Positions 1 through 7,436 of a DNA stretch of 64,000 nucleotides are shown here, in pieces (within the stretch, counting starts at the first letter, position 1; each line of letters starts with the position of its first letter). The notes under the pieces are model-generated. The model ran no database searches. It saw nothing but the letters and a program-made list of their open reading frames with translations, and was not told the origin of the DNA. The DNA lies in assembly GCF_014636295.1 (NCBI RefSeq), contig NZ_BMEC01000014.1, forward strand, positions 62,001 through 126,000. The letters are read 5' to 3'. The DNA is from Marivirga lumbricoides. GTDB taxonomy: Bacteria; Bacteroidota; Bacteroidia; Cytophagales; Cyclobacteriaceae. Made by a program: the position numbers and the translations under genes.

Positions 1-1530
1 CCGGGAATTACTATAGGAGCATTACTTGCAAATATTTTAGCTTACTGGAATACGAGTGATATAGCTCCCAACTCAATTATACTCTTATCTGCCCTAATTG
101 CAGCGGTACACACTTTAGAAGCACTTTTAGGTAATTTCCTCCTGAAAAAGTGGATTGGTAAATCACAGCACTTCGCCAAAACCACTCATGTCTTTCGGTT
201 TCTGTTTATCGCCCTTATTATATCAGTAGTAAGTGCTTTAATTGGCACAAGCATCCTCTATTTACAGGGCATGTTCGGGGTGTCAGAGTATCTTCAAAGG
301 TTTATTTCCTGGTGGGTAGGTAATTTAGTAGGCATTTTATTATTCACTCCTTTCATCTTGTCATTTCGGGAGGAGCTTACCTGGAAAATATCGAAAGCCA
401 ATATTATTGAATTAACTTTTTTAATTATTGCTGTAAGCACTATTACCTTTATTCTAAATAATGAAAATTTAAGAACGCCATTAGAACAAGCAATCCCCTT
501 CCTGGTTTTACCTTTTTTATTGTGGCTTGCTTTCCGTTTTCATTTAGGAGTGGCAATGGCAGGCACTATCCTGGTAGCATTACTGGCAGTGTACCTCACC
601 ACACATGACATTGGTCCTTTTGTTCTGGAAGACTCCTCTAATGCTATGCTGTTACTGCAAATATTTATTGGAGTAATAAGCGTCTCTACAATTGTATTGT
701 ATGCCACCGAAAAGGAACGAACCAATACTCAGAAAGCTTTGGAGCAATTAAATGGCTCCCTGGAGGAAAAAGTAAAGATCAGAACAGAGGAGCTTGAGAT
801 GGAAAATGCCAATAGAAAATCCACCGAAAAGGCACTGCAAGCTTCAAATATTGAGTTACGTAAAATTAATTCTGAACTAGATAATTTCGTCTATAGGGTG
901 TCACACGACTTAAGAGCCCCAATAGCGAGTATGCTGGGTTTACTCAACCTGGCGAAAAAGGATACCAATGAAGAAATGAAAAACCTTTATCTTACTAAAG
1001 TGGAGGAAAGTGCTAAACTGCAGGATAATTTCATCACTGAAATACTGGATCAGTCAAGAAATGCACGACTTGAAGTAAAAAAGGAAATTATTAAGTTTGA
1101 TAAAATCATCAACGACACCTTCGAACAGCTAAAATATGCAAATCCAGACGATCTGGTAAAGAAAAATCTTTCTATTAAAGCGGATAAACCTTTTATCTCA
1201 GATGAATGGAGACTGAAAGTAATCATGAACAACCTGATCTCCAACGCTATCCGCTACCGAAATGGTAGAGAGCCTATTATCGACATTAATGTAAAGATTG
1301 AAAATGAGCAGGCTTTTATCACTATTCAGGATAATGGAAGAGGAATTGGTGCAGAACATATTAAGAAAGTGTATGACATGTTCTATAGAGCAACAGATGA
1401 AAATGCCGGCTCTGGATTAGGTTTATATATTGTGAAGGAAACCATTGCTAAACTTAAAGGAGATATTCAAATTGAATCTCAAGTAGGAAAAGGCACATTA
1501 GTTACACTGAAATTACCATCCCTTCAATAG
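1..1530 (+). CDS. MASE1-domain sensor histidine kinase (5' end cut by window)
   Basis: The reading frame is open from base 1, so the N-terminus lies outside the window; the first internal ATG at 271 falls inside the membrane domain and is not the start. The N-terminal part is a run of hydrophobic segments beginning PGITIGALLANIL, typical of MASE1 integral membrane sensory domains. A short coiled coil follows (around bases 715-870), then a HisKA domain with the H-box VSHDLRAP and a HATPase domain with N-box NNLISNAIRYRNG, G1 DNGRGIG and G2 GSGLGLY. It should autophosphorylate on the H-box histidine in response to a membrane or small-ligand cue. No response regulator lies beside it and there is no receiver domain, so it is an orphan or hybrid-partner kinase. 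Family confident; signal unknown. Confidence 0.9.
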   Translation, partial: PGITIGALLANILAYWNTSDIAPNSIILLSALIAAVHTLEALLGNFLLKKWIGKSQHFAKTTHVFRFLFIALIISVVSALIGTSILYLQGMFGVSEYLQRFISWWVGNLVGILLFTPFILSFREELTWKISKANIIELTFLIIAVSTITFILNNENLRTPLEQAIPFLVLPFLLWLAFRFHLGVAMAGTILVALLAVYLTTHDIGPFVLEDSSNAMLLLQIFIGVISVSTIVLYATEKERTNTQKALEQLNGSLEEKVKIRTEELEMENANRKSTEKALQASNIELRKINSELDNFVYRVSHDLRAPIASMLGLLNLAKKDTNEEMKNLYLTKVEESAKLQDNFITEILDQSRNARLEVKKEIIKFDKIINDTFEQLKYANPDDLVKKNLSIKADKPFISDEWRLKVIMNNLISNAIRYRNGREPIIDINVKIENEQAFITIQDNGRGIGAEHIKKVYDMFYRATDENAGSGLGLYIVKETIAKLKGDIQIESQVGKGTLVTLKLPSLQ

Positions 1531-1871
1531 TATTGAGATACTATTAACACCTCTACTACCCCACTAAATTCAACCACTACAAATAATCGGCAAGTATTAT
1601 TTTACCAGACAATTCCTCAAAACCTATCCCATAAACTCTCTTAGTCAATATTATCCTCATCACCTGAAATTTCTATACTTACTTTAAAATTCTGCTAAAA
1701 CGCTCACGATAGGCCTGGACTGAGTATGCTTTCGCAGGAACGCCATTTTTATTATTTGCAATCTACAATTAGATTGTGCAATGGGTAATCATGCCTTACT
1801 GACCATCAGGGACACACCATTGATTCCTGTATAATTTTGTCTAATAGGCTGGGTTTAATCGAACTGGGGCA
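1531..1871. other. Intergenic region without recognisable gene
   Basis: About 340 bases separate the kinase stop from the remnant described next. I see no open frame with a convincing start, no tRNA-like fold and no strong terminator. An imperfect inverted repeat (TTGCAATCT with AGATTGTGCAA, near 1757-1782) is present, but its arms differ by an inserted base and it carries no T tract. Confidence 0.4.
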
Positions 1872-1973
1872 CTAAAATAAAAGTTTCTCCAACACATCGC
1901 CCACAAAACAGGCTACTGTAGCTGCTAAAGCCCCAAGAAGTAAGGTTTCAATAACACTTTTAAAAACATAGAA
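1872..1973 (-). pseudogene. Fragment resembling the C-terminus of a VIT1/CCC1-family transporter
   Basis: In the frame ending with the TAG at 1874-1872, about 33 codons read as one hydrophobic segment, including ETLLLGALAATVACFVGDV followed by LEKLLF. That pattern (Ser-x-x-x-Thr-Leu-Leu-x-Gly-x-x-Ala-Ala, then a Val-Gly pair) looks like the last membrane helix of VIT1/CCC1 iron/manganese transporters. There is no start codon: the frame runs straight into the TGA of the cytochrome c peroxidase gene at 1976-1974. It is best read as the 3' remnant of a gene replaced by the upstream cluster. The match is from memory of the family and the piece is short, so chance similarity is possible. Confidence 0.35.
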
Positions 1974-3803
1974 TCATTTGAAGGAAGTTAAATACTCTCT
2001 TCTTAGGTTTCCTTTTTCATCTATTTCTGAATCAGTAAGGGTTTTCATAAAAGCAATAATAGCATCTATTTCACTCTCAGAAAGGCTTAAAGAATCAAAT
2101 GGTAAGGTTTGATGAGGTAAATCAAAACCCATTCCTCCACCACCTCCATTATTGTAGAAATCCATCACCTCATTAAGATCTGCATAAACCCCGTTGTGCA
2201 TATAAGGCGCAGTAAGCTCTGCATTTCTCACTGTGGGCGTCTTGAACATCCCCTTATGTAAATCCTCTTTATAAAAAGAATAAAAACCGTAATCACTGTC
2301 TAATTTCTTGTTTTCGGCTGTGGCAGGAACTCCAATAACTTCTTTTTCTGTATCCTGATAAAAAGGAGGCACTGTTCCATTCATTAAAGGCACAAAGTGG
2401 CAGGTGGCACATAATGCTTTCCCCATGTAAAGCCTCATTCCCTGTTTTTCCTGCTCTGTAAAGGTGGATTCTTCATTCCTCATATTCCTATCGAACTTAG
2501 AATTGAAAGAATTGAGAGTAGCCACATATGAGGAAATGGCCTTAATAATATCATTATTGCTACGTGGCGTCTTACCTATTTGCTCAAAAAGATTCTTATA
2601 AGCTACATCTTCTAAAATTTCATTAGAAATTTCATGCACTGTAGTATTATATTCTCTTTTATCAGTAAACACATTGGTAATCTGACTTTCCAACGTACCA
2701 GACCTTCCATCCCAAAAGAAAGATTTATTGAATACACTATTAATCAATGTGGGAGCATTTCTTAATACAGGTTTCCCATCATTTCCCAGGGAAGTTTTAA
2801 GACCATCAGTAAAAGCCTTCTCGGGCTGATGGCAGCTTACACAAGCTAAATCTCCACTTTTGGAAATGCGCGGATCATAAAACAATTTTTCACCTAACAT
2901 AATGCTGATTGAGTCCGCACCCCTGTTGTTAGGGCTCTCAAAGTACTTAACATTGAACGTACTATTTTCAAAAAAAGTAGGAGCCGTAAAATTGAGTGGC
3001 TTGTAATCTAATGGTTCCCATAGGCCGGAAGTAGCATTGAGTTGAGCCCAGCTTCTGGTGATAGGATTAAAATACTCTCTGATGAACTCATATCTATCAA
3101 ACCTATTAAAGTCAGGTGAATTTTTGAGGTAGCTGATAGCCTTGTTTAACCTTTCTTTTATGTCCTGATCAAGTTTCTTGTTGTTTACTGCTTCACTGAT
3201 ACCTATTTCATAAACTTCAAGAAAACTTTGTAACGAGAGAGCAGATTCTTCTATTCCTTTAAGCGTGGTGGGCGTGTCGAATCCCGTAATACCGAGTGCC
3301 AATACACGCAGTAACTGTTCATGAGCAGCAATAAAAAACCTTTGTGGGGTTAACTCCCTCTCCTTTACATTCTTTAATAAGTTGTTCATGTAGCCGCTTG
3401 TAATATAAATCTGGTAGGATAAAGCCGCTTGATCTAATGAATCCGCATAAACAGTTTCCGCTATAGTTTGGTAGCCTACAGGTGGTACCACTTTTCCGTT
3501 ATCCTCTTTAAATATAGGAAGTGGCGGACCATTCACCCGCGTACCTGACTCAGGACTAAGATATGCAGCATAAGATTCTGCAACCTTGAAGTTATTTTTG
3601 GAGAGATGAAAATATTTTCTTGCAGTAGAAGGTTCAGAGGATTGGGATAAAGAATCCATATAAGCCACTGCTTTTTCAAGATGGTCAGTATAGTATTCTT
3701 GGATACTGACAAAATCAGCTTTTCCAACATTTCCAACATTATGTTTTGGTTGGCAGGCCGTAACTAACAGAAAAAGAAATAAAGGAAAAAGTAATGAGTG
3801 CAT
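1974..3803 (-). CDS. Di-heme cytochrome c peroxidase family lipoprotein
   Basis: The 609-residue protein starts at ATG 3803 with a lipoprotein signal (VTAC, Cys17). Residues about 30-260 form a helical N-terminal extension absent from classical CcpA/MauG enzymes. The catalytic part follows, with two c-type heme motifs, CVSCH at 321-325 and CATCH at 465-469, and the PYMHNG segment near the C-terminus that usually supplies an axial methionine. The family reduces hydrogen peroxide with electrons from periplasmic cytochromes or performs MauG-type oxidations. The lipobox places it in the envelope. It lies 62 bases after the PhoX-like lipoprotein gene on the same strand, but a hairpin with a T tract sits in that gap, so its expression is probably uncoupled in part. 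Family certain; physiological substrate not. Confidence 0.88.
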   Translation of the reverse strand: MHSLLFPLFLFLLVTACQPKHNVGNVGKADFVSIQEYYTDHLEKAVAYMDSLSQSSEPSTARKYFHLSKNNFKVAESYAAYLSPESGTRVNGPPLPIFKEDNGKVVPPVGYQTIAETVYADSLDQAALSYQIYITSGYMNNLLKNVKERELTPQRFFIAAHEQLLRVLALGITGFDTPTTLKGIEESALSLQSFLEVYEIGISEAVNNKKLDQDIKERLNKAISYLKNSPDFNRFDRYEFIREYFNPITRSWAQLNATSGLWEPLDYKPLNFTAPTFFENSTFNVKYFESPNNRGADSISIMLGEKLFYDPRISKSGDLACVSCHQPEKAFTDGLKTSLGNDGKPVLRNAPTLINSVFNKSFFWDGRSGTLESQITNVFTDKREYNTTVHEISNEILEDVAYKNLFEQIGKTPRSNNDIIKAISSYVATLNSFNSKFDRNMRNEESTFTEQEKQGMRLYMGKALCATCHFVPLMNGTVPPFYQDTEKEVIGVPATAENKKLDSDYGFYSFYKEDLHKGMFKTPTVRNAELTAPYMHNGVYADLNEVMDFYNNGGGGGMGFDLPHQTLPFDSLSLSESEIDAIIAFMKTLTDSEIDEKGNLRREYLTSFK

Positions 3804-3819
3804 AGCATTGACGAGAAAA

Positions 3820-3842
3820 AGCAGGCCCTAAAAGAGCCTGCT
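3820..3842 (-). terminator. Intercistronic hairpin with T tract
   Basis: On the minus strand AGCAGGC pairs with GCCTGCT across a nine-base loop and is followed directly by five Ts. It lies after the PhoX-like gene and only about 13 bases before the peroxidase ATG, so it may act as a leaky terminator or a 3'-end stabiliser for the upstream message. Confidence 0.65.
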
Positions 3843-3865
3843 AAAAATTAAATAACTATTTAAAA

Positions 3866-5413
3866 TTATCTTGGTAAACCTTGAAGTATCACTATTTGAG
3901 ATCCTTGCGCATCTTCTCCTCCTCCTTTTGTGGCCATACCAGTTATATCATGTCCATCTATAGATTTAAATTTTTCGCTAACCCAATAATGAGGTTGCAC
4001 TGACAGCATAAAAGTATTTGGCACCCCTATTTTATCTGAAATATCAATCAACGCACCAAACTCTCCTGAATGACTTATATTTTTATTAGGCGATAAATCT
4101 GCTCTTTCAACTAATTCCAATACTACTCTAGGATTATTTCCATTTAGATCAGATTGATAGATATAAGAAGCATGGTTTCTTGAGAAAGAATTAGGATCTT
4201 CTTGCGTATAGATGAAATTCTCAGTTACACAGATGTTATCAGGGCTTTGTAGTATAGACAAGTTACCATCCTTATTATTTGTATCGGTATTACCGCTAAT
4301 GATCTGCGTCATAGTTCCAGTTAAAGGAGAGTCTTCAGCTAATTCCAATTTATAAACTGTTCCCCAATCATTGTAAGTTCCAGCTCCGGGACCTCTACCT
4401 GTTACGGCAAAGTATACAATTCTCCCTGCCTCAGGAGATCCTTTCCCGTAATCAACATCTTCTACTCTCATAAATTGGAAAGCATTTGCCTCTATAGATG
4501 CATCTTCCATTTCATCTTTAGTCATAGCCGCACCATTCTCTATTTTTACAAATTCCATTTCGTAAGATTCACCAAAAGCCAAATCCCCTTCATTCAAAGA
4601 TTCTGTAGCGTCTTTCTTTTTAAGAACATAAATATCTCCTCCTTGTAAATCAGCATCACCACCTTCTGAATAATAAAGTGTTAATTGCCCCTCAGATCCA
4701 CTCGAGTCATCGTCCCCTCCAACAATAACGGTTTTGCCAGGATAAGCATTTTGCGGTAATGGAACTGCATTTTCCCATGAGAATTCACCTAAAGCATCTA
4801 AGCCAAAGTCTCCATCCACATCAGGAGACATAAAGGGATCTATACCTTTCACATCATAATGATAGTTTTCTGATGCTGACAAGAACAAATCATTGAATCC
4901 TCCATGTATAGCTGCTTCCCACATAGTACCTGAACACTGTCTTGCATAATCAGCCACAGATGAATTCAGCATGTAATCACCTTGAATAGGTGTGAAGTTT
5001 TTATCCATGATGATTCTCGCAACAGAATAATGATCTTCCAAATTTACCATGAAATAGTAGTCATCTCCGTTTTTTACCAAACCCGAACCATCAGCTGATC
5101 CACCCATTCTAAATAATTCGCCTGATCCTGTCTCTAAAGTGTCGGAAGAGCTTATTAATGAAAATGCTTTCACAAAATTAAATTGTGGACTAAGTGCTAC
5201 GAGAGGCTCAAGGTTTGATTTATTGGTAAAAATCATTGTATCCCCAACATTATTAATAATAATAGTTGTATCATTATTATTAGTTACAACAATGGTGGTA
5301 TCATTGTTAATCACCTGCGTTACTTCGGTAATTTCTTCTGTTGTACAGCTGCTGATTACTCCCGCCAGTAAACAGAAAACCATTAAGGCTCCGGTTGCAT
5401 TTTTTAAGTTCAT
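3866..5413 (-). CDS. PhoX/DUF839-like lipoprotein
   Basis: The 515-residue protein has a lipoprotein signal (lipobox ending SSC, Cys23), then a low-complexity linker at residues 36-60 built of repeated Asn-Asp-Thr-Thr units separated by Ile/Val runs. The rest looks like a beta-propeller enzyme. Cys160 in QCSGTMW and Glu182 in SASENY recall the Cys and Glu metal ligands of PhoX phosphatases (CxGGxTPWGTxLxxEE type), and SPDNICVTENFIYTQED recalls the later DUF839 blade motif. If so, it would be a calcium/iron-dependent phosphomonoesterase anchored in the envelope, but the resemblance was judged by eye. It is the first gene before the di-heme peroxidase. An uncharacterised propeller lipoprotein is the alternative. 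Confidence 0.55.
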   Translation of the reverse strand: MNLKNATGALMVFCLLAGVISSCTTEEITEVTQVINNDTTIVVTNNNDTTIIINNVGDTMIFTNKSNLEPLVALSPQFNFVKAFSLISSSDTLETGSGELFRMGGSADGSGLVKNGDDYYFMVNLEDHYSVARIIMDKNFTPIQGDYMLNSSVADYARQCSGTMWEAAIHGGFNDLFLSASENYHYDVKGIDPFMSPDVDGDFGLDALGEFSWENAVPLPQNAYPGKTVIVGGDDDSSGSEGQLTLYYSEGGDADLQGGDIYVLKKKDATESLNEGDLAFGESYEMEFVKIENGAAMTKDEMEDASIEANAFQFMRVEDVDYGKGSPEAGRIVYFAVTGRGPGAGTYNDWGTVYKLELAEDSPLTGTMTQIISGNTDTNNKDGNLSILQSPDNICVTENFIYTQEDPNSFSRNHASYIYQSDLNGNNPRVVLELVERADLSPNKNISHSGEFGALIDISDKIGVPNTFMLSVQPHYWVSEKFKSIDGHDITGMATKGGGEDAQGSQIVILQGLPR

Positions 5414-5783
5414 TTGATTTGGTTTTTTAGTTGTTTATTTGAGTACCAAATCTGAATAAAAACCGGTAAGATTACATTTTTTATCGATTAAGCTTTCATT
5501 ATTTAAGATATAAAGCCAATGTTACCTTTCTTAATCTGATTTTAATATAAATATTAATACAGTTACCTATATACTTATATAATCTATAAAATTATTGGTA
5601 CGAGAAATCCAAAACATAGGAAAAACTGCAAAAATAAGCAACAAACACTATTTAGAATACTTCTAAGTGGTTAAGAAATAGTAAACTAGCTTTGAAAACT
5701 TATTAAGTCAATATTTACTCCATCTTCATAAGGCATTTATTCAAAAATGACAGAGGGGTATTGATATTGATTTTAGACAAAAA
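5414..5783. other. AT-rich upstream region of the PhoX-like gene
   Basis: This stretch must hold the promoter of the minus-strand lipoprotein gene. A TAnnTTTG-like match (minus TATTTTTG, 5636-5629) is present, but no TTTG sits at the right spacing and the leader would be over 200 bases, so I do not assign it. No coding potential was seen on either strand. Confidence 0.35.
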
Positions 5784-5815
5784 AAAGAGGTTGTCTTTCT
5801 CAAGACAACCTCTTT
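5784..5815 (-). terminator. Strong intrinsic terminator of the maeB-tonB cluster
   Basis: Fourteen uninterrupted base pairs (AAAGAGGTTGTCTT with its complement) close a four-base loop and are followed on the minus strand by a T run. It begins about 20 bases after the tonB stop codon. Confidence 0.92.
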
Positions 5816-5836
5816 CATATAAATAGAAATGAATTC

Positions 5837-6517
5837 TTAATTCAATACGAATCTAATTGGAATTACTCTCTGCGAACGAACAGCACGTCCTCTCTGCTTA
5901 CCAGGATTCCATTTAGGTGCATTTTTCACAACTTCAACAGCTACTTCATCACATCCTCCGCCAATTCCTTTTACTGCAGTAACATCTGTTAAGGAACCAT
6001 CCTTCTCAATTACGAACTGTACGTAAACTACACCTTCAATACCCATTCTCTGAGCCTGACGCGGATATTTATCAGCTAATTGCTTACCCACATAATCATA
6101 AAAAGCCTGAATACCTCCTTGAGGTTCTGCTTGCTGCTCAACAATGGTAAAAACTTTATCAACTTCCTCTTCACCCGGATCCTCCTCAAAAATCATTTCT
6201 TCAATTTGAGTATCCTCTGTCATTTCCAAATCAAGGTCGATATCTATTTCTTCTTCTATCTCTTCTTCATCAGGAATTTCTACAATTTCAGGAAGTTGGA
6301 CTTTTGGCGGTGGTGGTGGTGGCTGCTCCGTTGGTGGTATTTCCATTATCTCTTCCATATCAGCATCCAACGCACCAAGATCCATTGCCGGACCTTCGTC
6401 ATAGGACTTGTATTCAAAGGCAGCAAAAATCAAAGAAAGCGAAATCACTAATCCTAACATTAGGAATAGTGTCGACTTCTTATTAATGTCTGCCTTAGGA
6501 TTCTTTTTTAGTTCCAT
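5837..6517 (-). CDS. tonB: TonB-family energy transducer
   Basis: TonB proteins couple the proton motive force at the inner membrane to outer membrane receptors. This one has 226 residues: a basic cytoplasmic tip, one membrane helix (about residues 15-35), a proline stretch PPPPPP, a strongly acidic spacer rich in Glu/Asp/Ile, and a C-terminal TonB domain from about residue 130 containing YPRQAQRMGIEGVVYVQFVI and ending IPIRFVLN. I chose ATG 6517; a TTG nine bases upstream would add only three residues. It is the last gene before the strong terminator and follows vanZ by 85 bases. No exbB/exbD are nearby. The acidic rather than Lys/Pro-rich spacer is common in Bacteroidota TonB paralogs. Confidence 0.9.
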   Translation of the reverse strand: MELKKNPKADINKKSTLFLMLGLVISLSLIFAAFEYKSYDEGPAMDLGALDADMEEIMEIPPTEQPPPPPPKVQLPEIVEIPDEEEIEEEIDIDLDLEMTEDTQIEEMIFEEDPGEEEVDKVFTIVEQQAEPQGGIQAFYDYVGKQLADKYPRQAQRMGIEGVVYVQFVIEKDGSLTDVTAVKGIGGGCDEVAVEVVKNAPKWNPGKQRGRAVRSQRVIPIRFVLN

Positions 6518-6602
6518 ATTTGACAAATGTTTAGAATAGTAAAACTATTATATCTTTAATTAAATTCCAATTTAATAAAAAGCTTTTATTTCTAAAGAAT
6601 AT

Positions 6603-6974
6603 TTAAGCTTTATATATTAAATAAAAAACTCCCCAACCTGCAAGCGCACCTAAACAATTAGCTACTAAATCTGCCAACTCAAGGCTTCTTTCCGGTATAA
6701 AGGCCTGCCCTATTTCTATAAGTAAACCGTATACAAAACTCACAAGTACTGCAAAAAGTTCAGCACGGTACCTTAGTGCCCTAAAAGTGTATTGCTTCGA
6801 GAAACCTACAATTAGCAAAAAACTTAACACCACAAATACTGTAAAGTGGGCTGCCTTATCAAAATTGATAACATCCCAAATATCCGTGGCGGGCATGGAT
6901 TTTCCCGGAGCAAGGCCTAAAAGTAGAATAAGCAAGACCCACAGGAATGCAAACAGGTTATACCTGAAAAACAT
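6603..6974 (-). CDS. VanZ family membrane protein
   Basis: This 123-residue protein has four likely membrane helices and carries the family's polar signature, with DKAAHF in the second half of the first loop and LELADLVANCLGALAG near the C-terminus. VanZ-like proteins are small inner membrane proteins; the founding member gives low-level teicoplanin resistance, but the role of chromosomal homologues is unknown. It starts two bases after the gcvH stop, so the two genes are translated from one message. The gcvH-vanZ pair next to sprA is, to my knowledge, a recurrent Bacteroidota arrangement. Confidence 0.82.
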   Translation of the reverse strand: MFFRYNLFAFLWVLLILLLGLAPGKSMPATDIWDVINFDKAAHFTVFVVLSFLLIVGFSKQYTFRALRYRAELFAVLVSFVYGLLIEIGQAFIPERSLELADLVANCLGALAGWGVFYLIYKA

Positions 6975-6976
6975 AT

Positions 6977-7357
6977 TTATTCGCCTATCAGCTCCTTATA
7001 AGCTTCAGCGGAAAGCAAGTTGCCAGTAGCTCCGGAATCGGACAATTTGATTTTGATCATCCATCCTTTTCCATAAGGATCTTCATTTACAGATTCCGGA
7101 CTATCCTCTAATGCTTCATTAAATTCAAGTACAGTTCCTGTAACTGGCATAAACAAATCTGAAACCGTTTTTACTGCTTCAACTGTTCCAAAAACCTCTC
7201 CCTCTTCTATTGTTTCATCAATAGTTTCTACCTCAACATATACAATATCACCTAACTCACGCTGTGCAAAATCAGTAACACCAATATAAGCTTCCTCTCC
7301 TTCTATTCGCACCCACTCATGGTCTTTAGTATATTTCAAATTTTCAGGTATATTCAT
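6977..7357 (-). CDS. gcvH: Glycine cleavage system H protein
   Basis: The H protein carries the aminomethyl group on a lipoyl arm between the P, T and L components of glycine decarboxylase in the cytoplasm. The 126-residue sequence is full length and ordinary: [10 protein letters not shown] near the start, the lipoylation loop [15 protein letters not shown] with the modified Lys63, and [13 protein letters not shown] in the C-terminal half. No gcvT or gcvP lies in the window, so the H protein is encoded away from its enzyme partners. It sits between sprA and vanZ. A promoter-like pair lies just upstream at 7403-7431, so it may be transcribed independently of the very long sprA message. Confidence 0.96.
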   Translation of the reverse strand: MNIPENLKYTKDHEWVRIEGEEAYIGVTDFAQRELGDIVYVEVETIDETIEEGEVFGTVEAVKTVSDLFMPVTGTVLEFNEALEDSPESVNEDPYGKGWMIKIKLSDSGATGNLLSAEAYKELIGE

Positions 7358-7402
7358 AGTAACTAGTTTGTTTTGATTTTTATTAAATGCTTAAATTTTT
7401 CC

Positions 7403-7431
7403 CAAAAATACATTCTTTTTTCGGATGCAAA
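7403..7431 (-). promoter_or_regulatory. Possible promoter for gcvH-vanZ-tonB
   Basis: On the minus strand TTTG (7431-7428), a 17-base spacer and TATTTTTG (7410-7403) fit the Bacteroidota consensus TTTG/TAnnTTTG. The predicted start point is about 40 bases before gcvH. The region is AT-rich, so a chance match is possible. Confidence 0.4.
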
Positions 7432-7436
7432 AATAA

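Noticed and set aside
1757-1782. Inverted repeat in the first intergenic region
   Set aside because: Arms do not pair cleanly and there is no T tract or adjacent open frame that would need it.
5139-5417. 92-codon plus-strand frame over the start of the PhoX-like gene
   Set aside because: It is antisense to the Asn-Asp-Thr repeat and signal peptide coding region; composition follows from that repeat and no promoter or family is seen.
6080-6451. 123-codon plus-strand frame opposite tonB
   Set aside because: Its Trp- and Phe-rich sequence is the complement of the Pro- and Glu-rich codons of the TonB spacer.
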